From Proteles cristata cristata (Eukaryota; Chordata; Mammalia; Carnivora; Hyaenidae), in contig JAESUZ010002387.1 in NCBI GenBank assembly GCA_017311185.1, positions 248,001 to 312,000 on the forward strand: 64,000 nucleotides of DNA. Reading direction: 5' to 3'. Below the pieces are notes generated by a model. It saw only the letters and a program-made list of their open reading frames with translations, was not told the DNA's origin and made no database searches. Numbering within the stretch: the first letter of the stretch is position 1; the number at the start of each line of letters is the position of its first letter. Of this stretch, positions 33,847 through 44,404 are shown piece by piece. Made by a program: the position numbers and the translations under genes.

Positions 33847-34049
33847 GGGGCGCCTGGGTGGCTCAGTCAGTTAAGCGTCCTACTTCAGCTCAGGTCATGA
33901 TCTCACGGTTTGTGAGTTCGAGCCCTGCATCGGGCTCTGTGCTGACAGGAGCCTGCTTCAGATGCTGTGTGTGTGTCTCTCTCTGCCCCTCCCTTGCTCA
34001 TGCTCTGTCTCTGTCTTTCAAAAATAAATAAAAATGAAAAAAAAAAAAA
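33847..34049 (+). mobile_element. Feliform SINE (right of tandem pair)
   Basis: GGGGCGCCTGGGTGGCTCAG, GAGTTCGAGCCCTGC, a shortened GTGCTGACAGGAGCCTGC segment (about 16 bases lost relative to the full body), a TG/TC tract and a long A tail to 34049. It lies head-to-tail with the SINE at 33619, separated only by the 11-bp target copy. Confidence 0.94.
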
Positions 34050-35790
34050 GAAAACCTCATTCTAGAGCTGCCCCCATCACAAGCAGTGACAAGTAGCTGC
34101 AAGTGACTAGTGGCCACAGTACCAGAGGTAGAATCTTTTTATCACCTAGAAAGTTCCATTGATAGCCCTGTTCTGAACAATCTCCTGGAAGGTATCTGAA
34201 GAGATGAAACACAGAACTGAACATTTTTCGTGGGGAGAATAGACACAAAAGGTACAGAGCAAAAGTCACTGTGTAGAACAGCCAGTTAATGCTGTGTGCC
34301 AACACAAGGAAAAAAGAATACGTTTTTATGGAGACATTCAGGATGTCTGGAGATTCATTTTGAGGCTCAAATCTTAGGGAAAACCCCACTCAATCATTTA
34401 AATCCATCTGCTTATATCTTGTACCACGAAGTACGAGGAGGGAAAAAGCATCTTTTGAAATCCTAGGTTGATATGACACGGCTTGATCATTGCCATCTTT
34501 TGGTGTAAAATTCAGACTCACAGTCAGCACGTCTCAGAGTGAATGAAATGATCTTCTGTGATAGTTGGTGACAGGCAAAAGTACATAGAAATAAAAATTT
34601 ATGGTCAATGGTATTACTTGAAATTGGGTTTTTTCGTATTTTTCTTTTGGTGAGAAGATAGCAAGTCTCATCACTTCCAGCTTTTTCACATGACTTACGA
34701 TGACAACCCACCTTTGTGGTTCGATGCGCCATTAAATTTTATCTCCAGTCTATTCCCCACATGAAACCTAAATCTCTATTAAGCCCCAGCAATATAATGC
34801 AGTAAATTTCTCCGGAGTAGGGATAACCATTACATCTCTGTAGAAAACATCATTTTTTCCACATATGAAAATGATTAAACTAAAAATTTAATGACTGAAT
34901 CGAGAAAAGCTCCTTTAGGCCATAGAAAATGAGTTTAATCTGTGAATGTGATTTATGTCTGTCGGGAAACCAAACTTGATCGTGCAGCCATGGCTGACAA
35001 TGAAATGTGCCATGATACTTGCCCTTGTTAATGATGCCTGTCTTTGTCTTATGGGTGGTATTTAGTACCTCAGTGATTCTCTCTGAGCTACGAGAATGTC
35101 TATATCCACGTTGCTGGATGAGGCAAATATAACACCAGCTATCAAAATTATTGAACCATGACTGAAAAATTGCTCAGAAGTACTGTTTTTCTAGCCTTAG
35201 AATTAGTACATTCTATTTCATCCTGGAGGTAATTTAAAACATAGAAAGGGCGGGGGAAGTATTAAGGTAATGAATTAAACAAGACAGCTACTTAAATTAA
35301 GTCACATACAGACACAATTAGCCAGTGTGCCAGGAACTGCAGCCATTGGCCATGTCGTGTTTGTAAAACTGCGACATAAATTTTCTTCGGAAGAGCCCAT
35401 GGTGTGCATTTCTCAAGAAATTTGTGGCATTTGTGCGGCACAGGAAATGTTAATGCATGGTAAGTTCAAGGGACATTGCTTTGATTTTTTTTTATAGCTA
35501 TGTACCAATAATTGAGGTTTAATTTAATCCCATAATCTAATTACCTTATGAACAATCAAAATTTACATACTACCTTGATGATTTGCATATGCAATTACAA
35601 TTTTCATATAGGTAAACATACCAGGAGTGAAAAAGCGTATTTAAGAAAAATCTTGTCAGCACACCAAATATGCCAATAAAAGTTGAAATATATTTTTTGA
35701 ACACACCTATGATAACACACCTCTATTATCACTAAGAATGTCCCTCATCAATAGTTACAAGTTTCAAAGGCTCAAATTTAGAAATGCTAG
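34050..35790. other. Repeat-free block, candidate conserved non-coding DNA
   Basis: About 1.7 kb without any recognisable transposable element, unusual in this repeat-laden window. It carries homeodomain-type TAATTA (35538-35543), an ATTTGCAT octamer (35581-35588) within the perfect palindrome TTGCATATGCAA (35583-35594), and non-repetitive AT-rich sequence throughout. The minus-strand frame at 34057-34389 lacks any recognisable domain. Regulatory function is inferred from composition only. Confidence 0.35.
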
Positions 35791-35794
35791 CATA

Positions 35795-36013
35795 GGGGCT
35801 CCTGGGTGGCTCAGTTAGTTAAGCGTCCACTTTTGGCTCAGGTCATGATCTTGTGGTTCGTGGGTTTGAGCCCTCTATTGGGCTCTGTGCTGACAGCTCA
35901 GAGCCTGGAGCCTCCTTCGGATACTGTGCCTCCTTCTCTCTCTGCCCCTCCCTTGCTCATGCTCTGTCTCGTCTCTCAATAATAAAAACATTAAACAATT
36001 TTTTTTAAAAGAA
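35795..36013 (+). mobile_element. Feliform SINE
   Basis: GGGGCTCCTGGGTGGCTCAG, a GTTAAGCGTCC box A region, GTGGGTTTGAGCCC (box B), a TC tract and an AATAAAAACATTAAAC tail. The target duplication AGAAATGCTAGCATA / AGAAATGCTGGCATA lies at 35780-35794 and 36014-36028. Confidence 0.95.
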
Positions 36014-36054
36014 AGAAATGCTGGCATAAAATGTTTGTCATTTTCTTATTCCCT

Positions 36055-36545
36055 GTATTAGTTATTTACTGCTGTGTAATAAATTAGTAGCCAAAACAAC
36101 ACACGTTTTTCTCATCTCACAGTTTCTGTGGGCAGGAGTCTGGGCACTGTTTAGCTAGGTCTTCTGCTCAGGGTTCCTCACAAGGTTGTGATCAAAGTGT
36201 CAGTCAAGGCCACAGTCATCTCAGGGTTCAGCTGAGGCAGAATCCATTTCAAAGCTGTCTCTGACTGCAGGCAGAATTCCCGCCCTTGCAGACTGGTGGC
36301 CTGAGGTCACTCTCAGCTCTGTTCCAGAGTTTTCCTTCAGGAGAACAAGCACAGGTAAAGAGTGAAGGAGTGCCAGCAAGGTTGGAGGTATTCTTTTGTG
36401 ACCAAATTTCAGAAGTGAAAGGATCCTTTTCCTCTACTCTATTGTTAGAAGCAAGTCATTCGGTCCAGCCCACACTTAAGGGCAGGGGAAAACACGGGGC
36501 TGTGAATGTCCAGAAGTCAGGATCAATGAGAGTCATGCCAGAAGT
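36055..36545 (-). repeat. MaLR-type LTR relic
   Basis: The plus strand begins TGTATTAGTTATTTACTGCT, then GTGTAATAAATTAGTAG, ACAACACACGTTTTTCTCAT, CACAGTTTCTGTGGGCAGGA, TCTTCTGCTCAGGGTTCCTC and CAAGGTTGTGATCAAAGTGT. This is the reverse complement of an MLT1-like MaLR LTR. No internal coding region is present. A 136-codon plus frame starting at 36286 overlaps it and is not a gene. Confidence 0.6.
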
Positions 36546-36689
36546 TGACTACCAAATCCCCTCAATATCAGTCACCATCTTCTTTCAATCATGGCTCAAA
36601 GACACCTTCCAGGTCTGTTTCCCTTTTGCTGCTGCTGTCTCATTTCCAACTGCAATTTCTACAATTCTCACCATCTTTTTCTTTCCCAT

Positions 36690-36850
36690 ACAGTGACAGA
36701 GTAGTCCAGCAGTTTAGAGCAAAGATCTAGAATCTGACTGCTTGGGTTCTAATCCTACATTAATCACCTGCCAGATAGAGGATTTAGGCAATTAAAAAAA
36801 AAATCTCTCTGTGACTCAGTTTCCTCTATAAATGCTGCCATGTTGGTCGA
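36690..36850 (+). repeat. MIR SINE relic
   Basis: GAGTAGTCCAGCAGTTTAGA, ATCTAGAATCTGACTGCTTG, GGTTCTAATCC (box B-like), CACCTGCCAGATAGAGGATT and CTCTGTGACTCAGTTTCCTC follow the MIR consensus from its tRNA-like head through the core, interrupted by an A run. Confidence 0.72.
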
Positions 36851-37099
36851 CTGTGTGATGCTCATCATTATAGTCTCTCTACCTCCCACAGCACTGGAAG
36901 GGAGAGATCACACTGATTAAATGACAGTAAAATGGACAGGAGTGTTTCTGCTTTCTCTTTACACATGCATTTCCTAATAGATTGTTCTGGTTCAGGAACT
37001 AGAAAAAACCACATTCACAAAAATGTATGAGAACTATAATGGGAAGAAAGTGTTATGTATCGAGTGTTGGTCATTTCATCTTTCTTGAATTAGCTTTTG

Positions 37100-37655
37100 C
37101 TATTTCAACAAATATGTAATGCATGCTGACTATATGAGAGAATTGCGCGATGTACTTTGGACACAAATTCCTTGCTCAGAGTCTAGTGGGAAAGGCAAAA
37201 CGACAAGGAAGTTTAAAAGAAAAATAATAATACAGTGTTATAGAGGTAATAATAGAAGCATCTTATGCACAGATACAGAAGTCATATAGAAGAAAGTTCC
37301 GTGTCTCAGAAGACTCCACAGTGCAACTGACTACTGAGTGAGTTGTTGAATAACCCTAAGTTTGCAAAGCATAATTAATAATAATTATAATGAAAATGGA
37401 CTTTTATCCAAAAAAATAAGCATATGCAATATTATGAAACATATGAATAGGAAAAACTTAGCAACTTTATGTTTCTGGACAGTGTGTGCTATGGATTGTG
37501 GAGATGAAGCTATAAACCTAGACAAGACCTTGTGTTGGCTAAAAATATTGGGCTTTATCCTGTATGTTAATGGTGGAGAACATAACTTTATTAAGATGGG
37601 CAATGGCATTATCATGCTATGTTTTAGAAGGATCATTACTAGGGTAATTAGAGAA
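37100..37655 (-). repeat. LINE-2 relic
   Basis: The plus strand reads as reverse-complement LINE-2: TATTTCAACAAATATGTAAT, TGCTGACTATATGAGAGAAT, CAGAGTCTAGTGGGAAAGGC, then GGGCTTTATCCTGTATGTTA, GATGGGCAATGGCATTATCA and TTAGAAGGATCATTACTAGG. Diverged and without an open frame. The overlapping frames at 37362-37658 are chance. Confidence 0.6.
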
Positions 37656-37667
37656 TAATGTTATGGG

Positions 37668-37711
37668 ACATTACATTACATTACATTACATTACATTACA
37701 TTACATTACAT
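37668..37711. repeat. (ACATT)n pentanucleotide microsatellite
   Basis: Forty-four bases of perfect ACATT repeat, about 8.8 units, at the edge of the LINE-2 relic. Confidence 0.96.
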
Positions 37712-37714
37712 GGA

Positions 37715-39510
37715 GAACCAAAATAAGCAGAAACCCGAAAGGAAGTTCATGTTCTAAGTGACAACTACCTAAATTTGGGTCACATCATGTGGATGAAAAA
37801 CACTGGAAACTCATTGAAACTTGAATGTGAATATTTAAGATTGAATGATTCCAACAGTCCAGGGGAATGACTGGACAATGTGTCAAGCAACTTACACAGG
37901 AAATAAAAAAGAGCACAGGTTTGGAGGAGGAAGAGATAATGAATTTGGTTCTGTTTAGTTTCGAGTCCCAGTGGGATATCCATATGGGGAATGTCGGCAG
38001 CAGCCTGGTTCCCACTAACCACAGAGATATGAAAGCCATTAGCATATAAGAACCAGATTTGGAAATATGGGTGGAGATAGAAAATATGAAGGCAAAGACC
38101 AAAAAGAGAATACCAAACAACTGCAACATGTACGGTCTAGGCAAAGAAAGAAGATCCAGAAAAGGAACTTAGAATGAATGTGCACAAGTACTGACTCCTC
38201 ATCATTGTATCATCATCATCACTGTCCTCATCATCATCATGAAATGACAAAAACAGAAGCCAAGAAAAACCAAAAAAAAAAAAAAAAAAAAAAAGGAGGA
38301 ACAAGGGAGAGAAAAGCTTCTGTTCCATTTTTTCAAAGTGCCATGAACAGTTAAAGTGAGACAAGGAATTAAATACGTCCATCTGGTTCGATACTAGGAA
38401 GTCATTTATAAAGACTATCAAAAAGTGCATTTTCATTTGCTTAATGGGGTGGAAGTCATATTGTAATAGGTTTGGGAGTGGATGGAAGCTGACACAGAGA
38501 TGAAATCACACACAGGCTTCAAAAGTTTAGTCAAGATAGGAATTTTTCTCTTCTGTTGGTTTGGCAAACTTTTGGAAAGTAGTTGTAAAAATATGGTACC
38601 ATCACAGAGTTATGATAGAAATAATAAATGGAAATATTCTTTCTGGAAAACAACAGATATCGACAACCTCTCATCATCCCCCAAATTCCACCTTTAGGAA
38701 TGTACCCTAAAGAAATAAGTAGGGATACATATAAAACATCACAGATAAACATTATATTGACTTGGTGAACATAAAAGTATCTAAGCATTGAAGATATCTC
38801 AGTTAAATTAAGAAACATCTCCTACGGTGGTTAAGGTAAAACTTTTCTATTGCAGTTATAGACAAACTCTGGAATATCAGTGGCTGAACAAAATACGTTT
38901 ATTTCTCCATCCAATTATGAAGGGAACCAGACTGACAGAGGCTTTACTCCACTCAAAATGTTGGACCCAAAGTCATCCTGAATATGGATACATAGTGAGA
39001 AGATGGAGAAAGAAAGAGAGGATGGAAACAGCCTAACCCCTCATTGACCAAGTACAAGTAAAATACATCACTTCCCTTCCTGTACTTGGGATTCCTTCCC
39101 AGCCACAGTTTTATATTATGAAAAGGGAGTCCTGTGGGCAGCTCGTCATCTGGTGAGCCCACAAAATGGACATTGAAAAATTATAGGAGTTTAGGCAAAC
39201 TACTCTTGTTTGTTGGCAAAAATTAAAGGGGAAATTTTTTCCCCTGGTGGGCAGTTAGTCATCTCTGCCACAGCTTCTCTCTATGGCCAAATATCAGTGC
39301 GCATCTCTGTTCTTACGTGCAGAATCTATTCTCCCCATCCTGATAACCTTGAACTCTGTATGTTAAAGGTGGTAGATACATCTGGCTTTTCAAATCACCT
39401 GATGGAGCAAAACCTTCCTTTTCTAAGATGCAGGACTGTGGGCATCTAGACTATTTTTATTGCCTTTAATTTTTGCCTACACACAAGAGTAATTTTGTCT
39501 GATCTATCAT
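37715..39510. other. Mostly unassigned sequence
   Basis: Contains a CAT-rich run at 38196-38242 and a poly-A run at 38272-38295. The part at 38845-39180 (a CAGTGGCTGAACAAAATACG phrase, then ATACATCACTTCCCTTCCTG) may be an old LTR-class repeat, but I cannot name it. The minus-strand frames in this interval are antisense to A-rich DNA and unsupported. Confidence 0.35.
38272..38295. repeat. Poly-A tract
   Basis: About 24 consecutive A residues that do not terminate a recognisable SINE or LINE. A CAT trinucleotide-rich run lies about 50 bases upstream. Confidence 0.9.
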
Positions 39511-39519
39511 TTTTCAGTG

Positions 39520-39945
39520 TCCATGTTGAGGGTTCTCTTGTGCTCCCCATACAAGGTATGCTGAAGCACAAATTTCTGTACCTGGGAATTGGACTTTAGT
39601 TGAGGTTAGCATGTTTGCAGAGGTAGTTGAGTTCAAAAGAAAGGATACTGGGTGACTGTGGGCCCTATGTATGATGACTGGTATGCTCATAAGGAAAGTG
39701 ACTCAGAGACAGACACACGTGCACAAAGGGAAGACAGCCATATGAAGATGCAGACAGAAAGAAACTGGAGTGACACAGCTAGGAACCAAAGAATGTGAAG
39801 GTGTACTGACAAACACCAGAAGCTTAGAAGAGGCATAGGGGATTCTTTCCTGGAGGCTTTGAGGGAATGTGGCCCTGTTAACACCTTGACTTTGGATTGC
39901 CAAGCTTCACAACTATAAATGAATACATTTCTACTACTTTAAGTG
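39520..39945 (+). repeat. MaLR (MLT1-type) LTR relic
   Basis: A sense MLT1 3' half is recognisable: GACTCAGAGACAGACACACG, GAAGACAGCCATATGAAGAT, GAAACTGGAGTGACACAGCT, CACCAGAAGCTTAGAAGAGG, AACACCTTGACTTTGGATTG and ACAACTATAAATGAATACAT. The left half is more degraded. It has no coding content. Confidence 0.65.
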
Positions 39946-39949
39946 CTCA

Positions 39950-41464
39950 GATTCTGACAGCCCGAGGAAGATAACACAATCTGATTTCGGCCAATCTATC
40001 TTACCAATATTCTACTTTTCAACCTCCTCCCTTAGAGCTACAAGCAAATTGACTGTCCTTAAACACTCTTGCAAACAATTTAACCAACTGGCTTGTCACA
40101 CATAACTTGGGCCTCCATCTTCCCAGCCATCATTGTTAGGTTTCCCCTGACTACTTGTAAAAGGAATGTCACATATTTTGAGATTTTCATTATGGCAGCA
40201 TCGACTTTAAGGGACTAGTTTCTATATCACAGGAATACTAATGAATATAGATAAACCCATATCTCAATGGCTTCATCCCACAAAATTGTATTTCTCACTA
40301 TGTGAAATTTAGCTGTCAGTAGAAGTAGATAGGATGGTGATCTATTCTGTGTAGTCATTAATGGCCCCAGTTTCATAGAGACCCTGCCAATCTTCAATGC
40401 ATAGCTTCTAAAGGGACTTTGGTCATTGATATCCAGTCAACAAATGAGGGAAGTCATAGAGCTTGGAGAAGAAACCCCATCTTTACTTTGGCCCAGAAAT
40501 AACACATACCATTGTTAATAAGAACTACCTACATGGTTCTCCCTTAATGAAAGTGGACTAGGAAACATAACCTTGGCTCCACATCCCAGACTAACTTTAC
40601 AGAATGGAATAAGAGTCCTGAACCAGCTCTCCAGGTCACATGGGACACTACGTAACTATTACAGATAGTGCTTTCAAAGACAATTCCAGATCATGAAAAA
40701 AAAAAAAATCTCATAACATAACGTTTTTATAAAAGAGTGGTATCTACAATATAAATTACATTCTGTATTATTCTATTTCTATGTCTAAAGTACATTATTA
40801 TCAATATACAGCTATATATAAATGGTTGGCTATATATGAAGTACTGACGTTCCATGTTTAGTGTGTGAGTAGGATTGCTTGTGATTTTTATTGTATTCTT
40901 TATTCACTTCTATATTTCTCTAACTTAAAACGTGTGCTTTTTTTTTTAATCTGGAAAAGCTTATTTTTATTATAGATTTAAAAAGCTTAGCATAGCACCT
41001 AGCACCTAAGAGAAGGTTAAAAACCTCTGCTGAATAAATGAATGTCCCTGGATGAGATAGACAAGGGAAGAAGGCATAATGAGAATATGATTCAAGCCCA
41101 AGGAAGAGTTTCCCTAAGAGTAGGTTATTTGACCATATGCTTAGGTTGAGGGAAAAAAACATTAGTAAAGAAGGCATAAATTTCAAGTAAGCAATAATGG
41201 CACAAAAGAACTGGGAACAGGGGCCCTGAGGAAAGTTTGATTTGGGGAAGAAACATGGAGACTGAGAAGGTTTGCTGAGGAACCCAATTTGTAAGAAGGA
41301 AGGAAGGAAGTCGAATTGTTTTATGTTTTTTTGTGTATAACTTTATCTCAGAAATCTAGGGAGGGTTATCTGCAGAATACAGGAGTGAAACGTAGGTAGA
41401 ATGTTCTAATGGAGTTTTTGGGGTAGAGCATAATTAGTAGTGACATAGGTTTACATTGGAAAGA
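39950..41464. other. Mostly unassigned sequence with LINE-2 remnant
   Basis: At 40975-41045 (AGCATAGCACCTAGCACC, then GCTGAATAAATGAATG) a LINE-2 3' end is likely. The 40250-40510 part (CTCAATGGCTTCATCCCAC and following) resembles an old LTR-class repeat of uncertain family. No gene was seen. Confidence 0.4.
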
Positions 41465-41615
41465 GGGGCGCCTGGGTGGCTCCATAGGTTAAGTGTCAGT
41501 CTTCGGCTTAGGTCATGAACTCGTGGTTCGTGGGTTTGAGCATCACGTTGAGCTCTGTGCTTGGAGCCTGCTTGGGATTCTGTGTCTCTCCATCTCTCTC
41601 AAAAATAAATAAACA
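41465..41615 (+). mobile_element. Feliform SINE with internal deletion
   Basis: GGGGCGCCTGGGTGGCTCCA, TTCGTGGGTTTGAGCATCAC, then GCTCTGTGCTTGGAGCCTGC, so the usual GACAGCTCAGAGCC segment is missing. The TC tract is short and the tail is AAAAATAAATAAACATT. The flanks TTGGAAAGAG and TTAGAAAGAAG are an imperfect target duplication. Confidence 0.92.
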
Positions 41616-42104
41616 TTAAAAAATTAGAAAGAAGGAAAAGATTTAATACAGTTACTAAGTGTTGCATAATAGCATTTTCAATACTTTACCTCAAGTTTTA
41701 TGCTTTTTGTCATTGCCATGATCTATTGTGATGTTCTCTGATTGTGATCTGGATGTAGACAGGATGTCAACATCTTGGCTCTGTGATAAGTAAAATTTGT
41801 TCAGGTTTCATGATTATTTGTATTCCCCCAGAGAATCATCATCATTTAGGTCAGTTCCCAAGGACAGGTTGATCCTCACACTTTTTTCCTTAGTCTCTGA
41901 TGGATAGAGTGAAAAAAACTAGTAGAGTATTGGCACATGGGATGAAAAAAAAATTGTGTGAGAGTTTGTAGCACAGGCATTTAGATTAAAGAAAAATTTG
42001 CTTTGGTAGAAAACCTACCTTTATCTTCTTCATAAATTCAAATAAATTGCATACCATTTTGTATGCCCTTAAATGAGTTTTGGTCTTAAGTATGCATACA
42101 TGAT

Positions 42105-42680
42105 TGCTGATTGCTATGTTTTGAATGTTTATGACTCCCCTCAATCTCAAATTCATCCAAAGATGATGGTGTCAGGAGGTGGAGCCTCTGAGATGTGCTT
42201 AGATCATGAGAGTGGAGCCCTCATGAAATGGCATTAGTGTTCCATAGGGATCCCTTTTCCCTTCCACCCTCTGAAGACATGGAGAGAAGATGCTAGGTGT
42301 GAACCAGGAAGGAAGGTCTCACAAGAATGTGACCATAATAGGGGGCCTGGGTGGCTCAACTGGTTAAGAGCCCAACTTGAACTCAGGTCATGATCTCACC
42401 ATTTGTGAGTTTGAGCCCTGCGTGGGAGTCTGTGCTGACAGCTCAGAGCCTGGACCCTGCTTCGGGTTCTGTGTCTCCCTCTCTCTCTGTCCCTCCCTTG
42501 CTTGCTCTCTCTCTTAAAAATAAATAAACATTAAAAAAACATTTTAAAATGAATGTGACTTTGATGGTGACTTGATCTTGGACTTAGCCTCAGAACTGCA
42601 AGAAATACTTTTCTCTTGTTTATAAGCTACCCAGTGTGTGATATTTTATTATAGGACCTGGAACAGACCAAGTCAATGAC
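42105..42680 (+). repeat. MaLR LTR relic interrupted by a SINE
   Basis: Sense MST/MLT1-type LTR: TTGAATGTTTATGACTCCCC, AAATTCATCCAAAGATGATG, GTCAGGAGGTGGAGCCTCTG, GAGTGGAGCCCTCATGAAAT, GAACCAGGAAGGAAGGTCTC, then after the SINE GACTTGATCTTGGACTTAGC, CAGAACTGCAAGAAATA and AAGCTACCCAGTGTGTGATA. It has no coding interior. Confidence 0.75.
42334..42550 (+). mobile_element. Feliform SINE nested in MaLR LTR
   Basis: GGGGGCCTGGGTGGCTCAAC, GAGTTTGAGCCCTGCG, a TC tract and an AAAAATAAATAAACATT tail. The duplication GAATGTGAC lies at 42325-42333 and 42551-42559. Seven extra bases (CATAATA) separate the left duplication from the SINE head at 42341 and are matched by neither the LTR nor the SINE. Confidence 0.92.
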
Positions 42681-42779
42681 TTGCTACTTCTCTTCTGCTA
42701 TTACTCAGGAATCCCTCTGTCAGAATTACTCACATTCACTAGTTTCCATACTAAGAGCTCTACCCAAGGAGAAAGGGCC

Positions 42780-42875
42780 ACTACTGCTTGTACTTTCCTT
42801 TGAATACAGAGCACCTGCCAATGCACTTGGCACCCAAAGTAAGCACTCAGTAAGTGTTAGATATGAATAACGGGA
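42780..42875 (+). repeat. Possible LINE-2 or MIR 3' end relic
   Basis: AGAGCACCTGCCAATGCACT, TGGCACCCAAAGTAAGCACT and CAGTAAGTGTTAGATATGAA resemble the shared 3' end of LINE-2 and MIR (TGCCTGGCACATAGTAAGCG, then CTCAATAAATGTT). The overlapping frames on both strands are chance. Confidence 0.45.
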
Positions 42876-42879
42876 ACAC

Positions 42880-44166
42880 AGTGGCCTTTGTACACTGCTA
42901 AGACACACCAGGAATCCAAAACCCTCTTCCTAATCCTCTCTGATGTCTAGAACTTCCCTTTCAGATACCATTTAAGGTTAAGAAAGGCCTCAAGCCAATC
43001 ATTGGTGAAATTTCTTTTGTTAAAAACATTAGAGAAACAGCTAATCCACTAGTCACCAATAAATGTGCTTCTGGCTACCATTCCAGGTCCTGGCATGGTA
43101 CGTAGAGTTAGCAAATTGGCTAAATTCTCCAGGTGATCTGCTGCTACTTAGGGCTGTGCTTGCAGAGTTAGTTATAAAGACGGTAAGAAGGAAGAAATCC
43201 AAGCTGTGTCAAGACTACTTTGAAAAGAATTTTGATGGAAGCATGTATGAAGATTCCTGATAAATAAAATACCATGCATGGCATGGCTTATTGTGAATTT
43301 GAGCTGCTTCAGGCCAATTTTCTTTATAATCCCACTTATGCTCACCGGCTAACCCATGTCTTGATTTCATCTGCTGGACATTACTGGGATAGAAAGAACA
43401 TTCTCTTGGGAAGGGAGTGGGGTTACAAATCGGTTTTCTCAAAGTAATTATCAGTATGTGTGAAATATACTGTAACCAGGGAATTCTCAGATATATATTA
43501 TTAGGTAACTATTAGCAAACTTTATTTTTATAAGTAAGTATGTCTAGGACAAAAAGGATTAGTGTATGTATATTAACCACAAGGGAAAAAATACAGTAAA
43601 AATTATCTGCAAATACATTACCGATAATTAAATTTAAAGAAAATAGAGCAGTAAACTCTACAATTTTAGAGCTATAGGGACTATATAAATCAGAGTCTAG
43701 ATTTTATAGGTAGGGTTACATCAACTAGGTCCAACTGATGACAGATGGGATTAAGATGGAGACCTATTAAACTCTGTGATTATCTCTCAACAAATTCTGA
43801 TGTGTGTAACGTTTACGATCAAGCATGCAATGCGTATTTTTTAAAAAAGATCTTCTTTTCTTTATTTTGCTGAGTCATGTCCTGACACATTTTTATGTAA
43901 AAATAAAATTATAAAATGAGAACCAGATCAATTCTTCAGATAACTTAGACCCTATTCATATCCACCAAATTTTTTTTCATGCAATATAATAGGTAGAGGT
44001 AAGCTATGAACTTGAATTATAAAGGTAAAATTCCAATGCTTTACTTCATTTTGTTTGGATGAACATAAACACTATGCTAATGAAAAAACAGACATGATTT
44101 CCTGCTAGTCTTCTAAAGATAATTCAGGCTTCATAATGAAAGCAAGTTTTTGAGCAATCATTTAAC
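42880..44166. other. Unassigned AT-rich sequence
   Basis: No recognisable gene or repeat. The 65-codon plus frame at 43063-43260 and the 75-codon minus frame at 43215-43442 overlap at their ends and have no motif. Confidence 0.4.
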
Positions 44167-44182
44167 AAGGTATATACTTCTT

Positions 44183-44387
44183 TTTCTAATATTTTTATTT
44201 TTGAGAGAGAGAGAAACAGCATGAGTGGAGGAGGGGCAGACAGAGAGGGAGACACAGAATTCGAAGCAGACTCCAGGCTCTGAACTGTCCTCACAGAGCC
44301 TGATGTGGGGTTCGAACTCACGAACTGTGAGATCATGACCTAAGCTGAGGTTGGATCCATAACTGACTGAGCCACCCGGGTGCCCCT
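44183..44387 (-). mobile_element. Feliform SINE
   Basis: Reverse complement: TATTTTTATTTTTGAGAGAG tail, GGTTCGAACTCACGAACTG (box B), GAGATCATGACCTAAGC and TGACTGAGCCACCCGGGTGC. A 16-bp imperfect duplication, AAGGTATATACTTCTT / AAGCTAAATACTTCTT, lies at 44167-44182 and 44388-44403. Confidence 0.94.
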
Positions 44388-44404
44388 AAGCTAAATACTT
44401 CTTG

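Noticed and set aside
36286..36696. 136-codon plus-strand open frame
   Set aside because: Most of it runs antisense through a MaLR LTR relic.
38196..38242. CAT repeats considered as a possible array
   Set aside because: A short interrupted trinucleotide run with no spacer structure. It is a simple repeat, not a CRISPR-like array.
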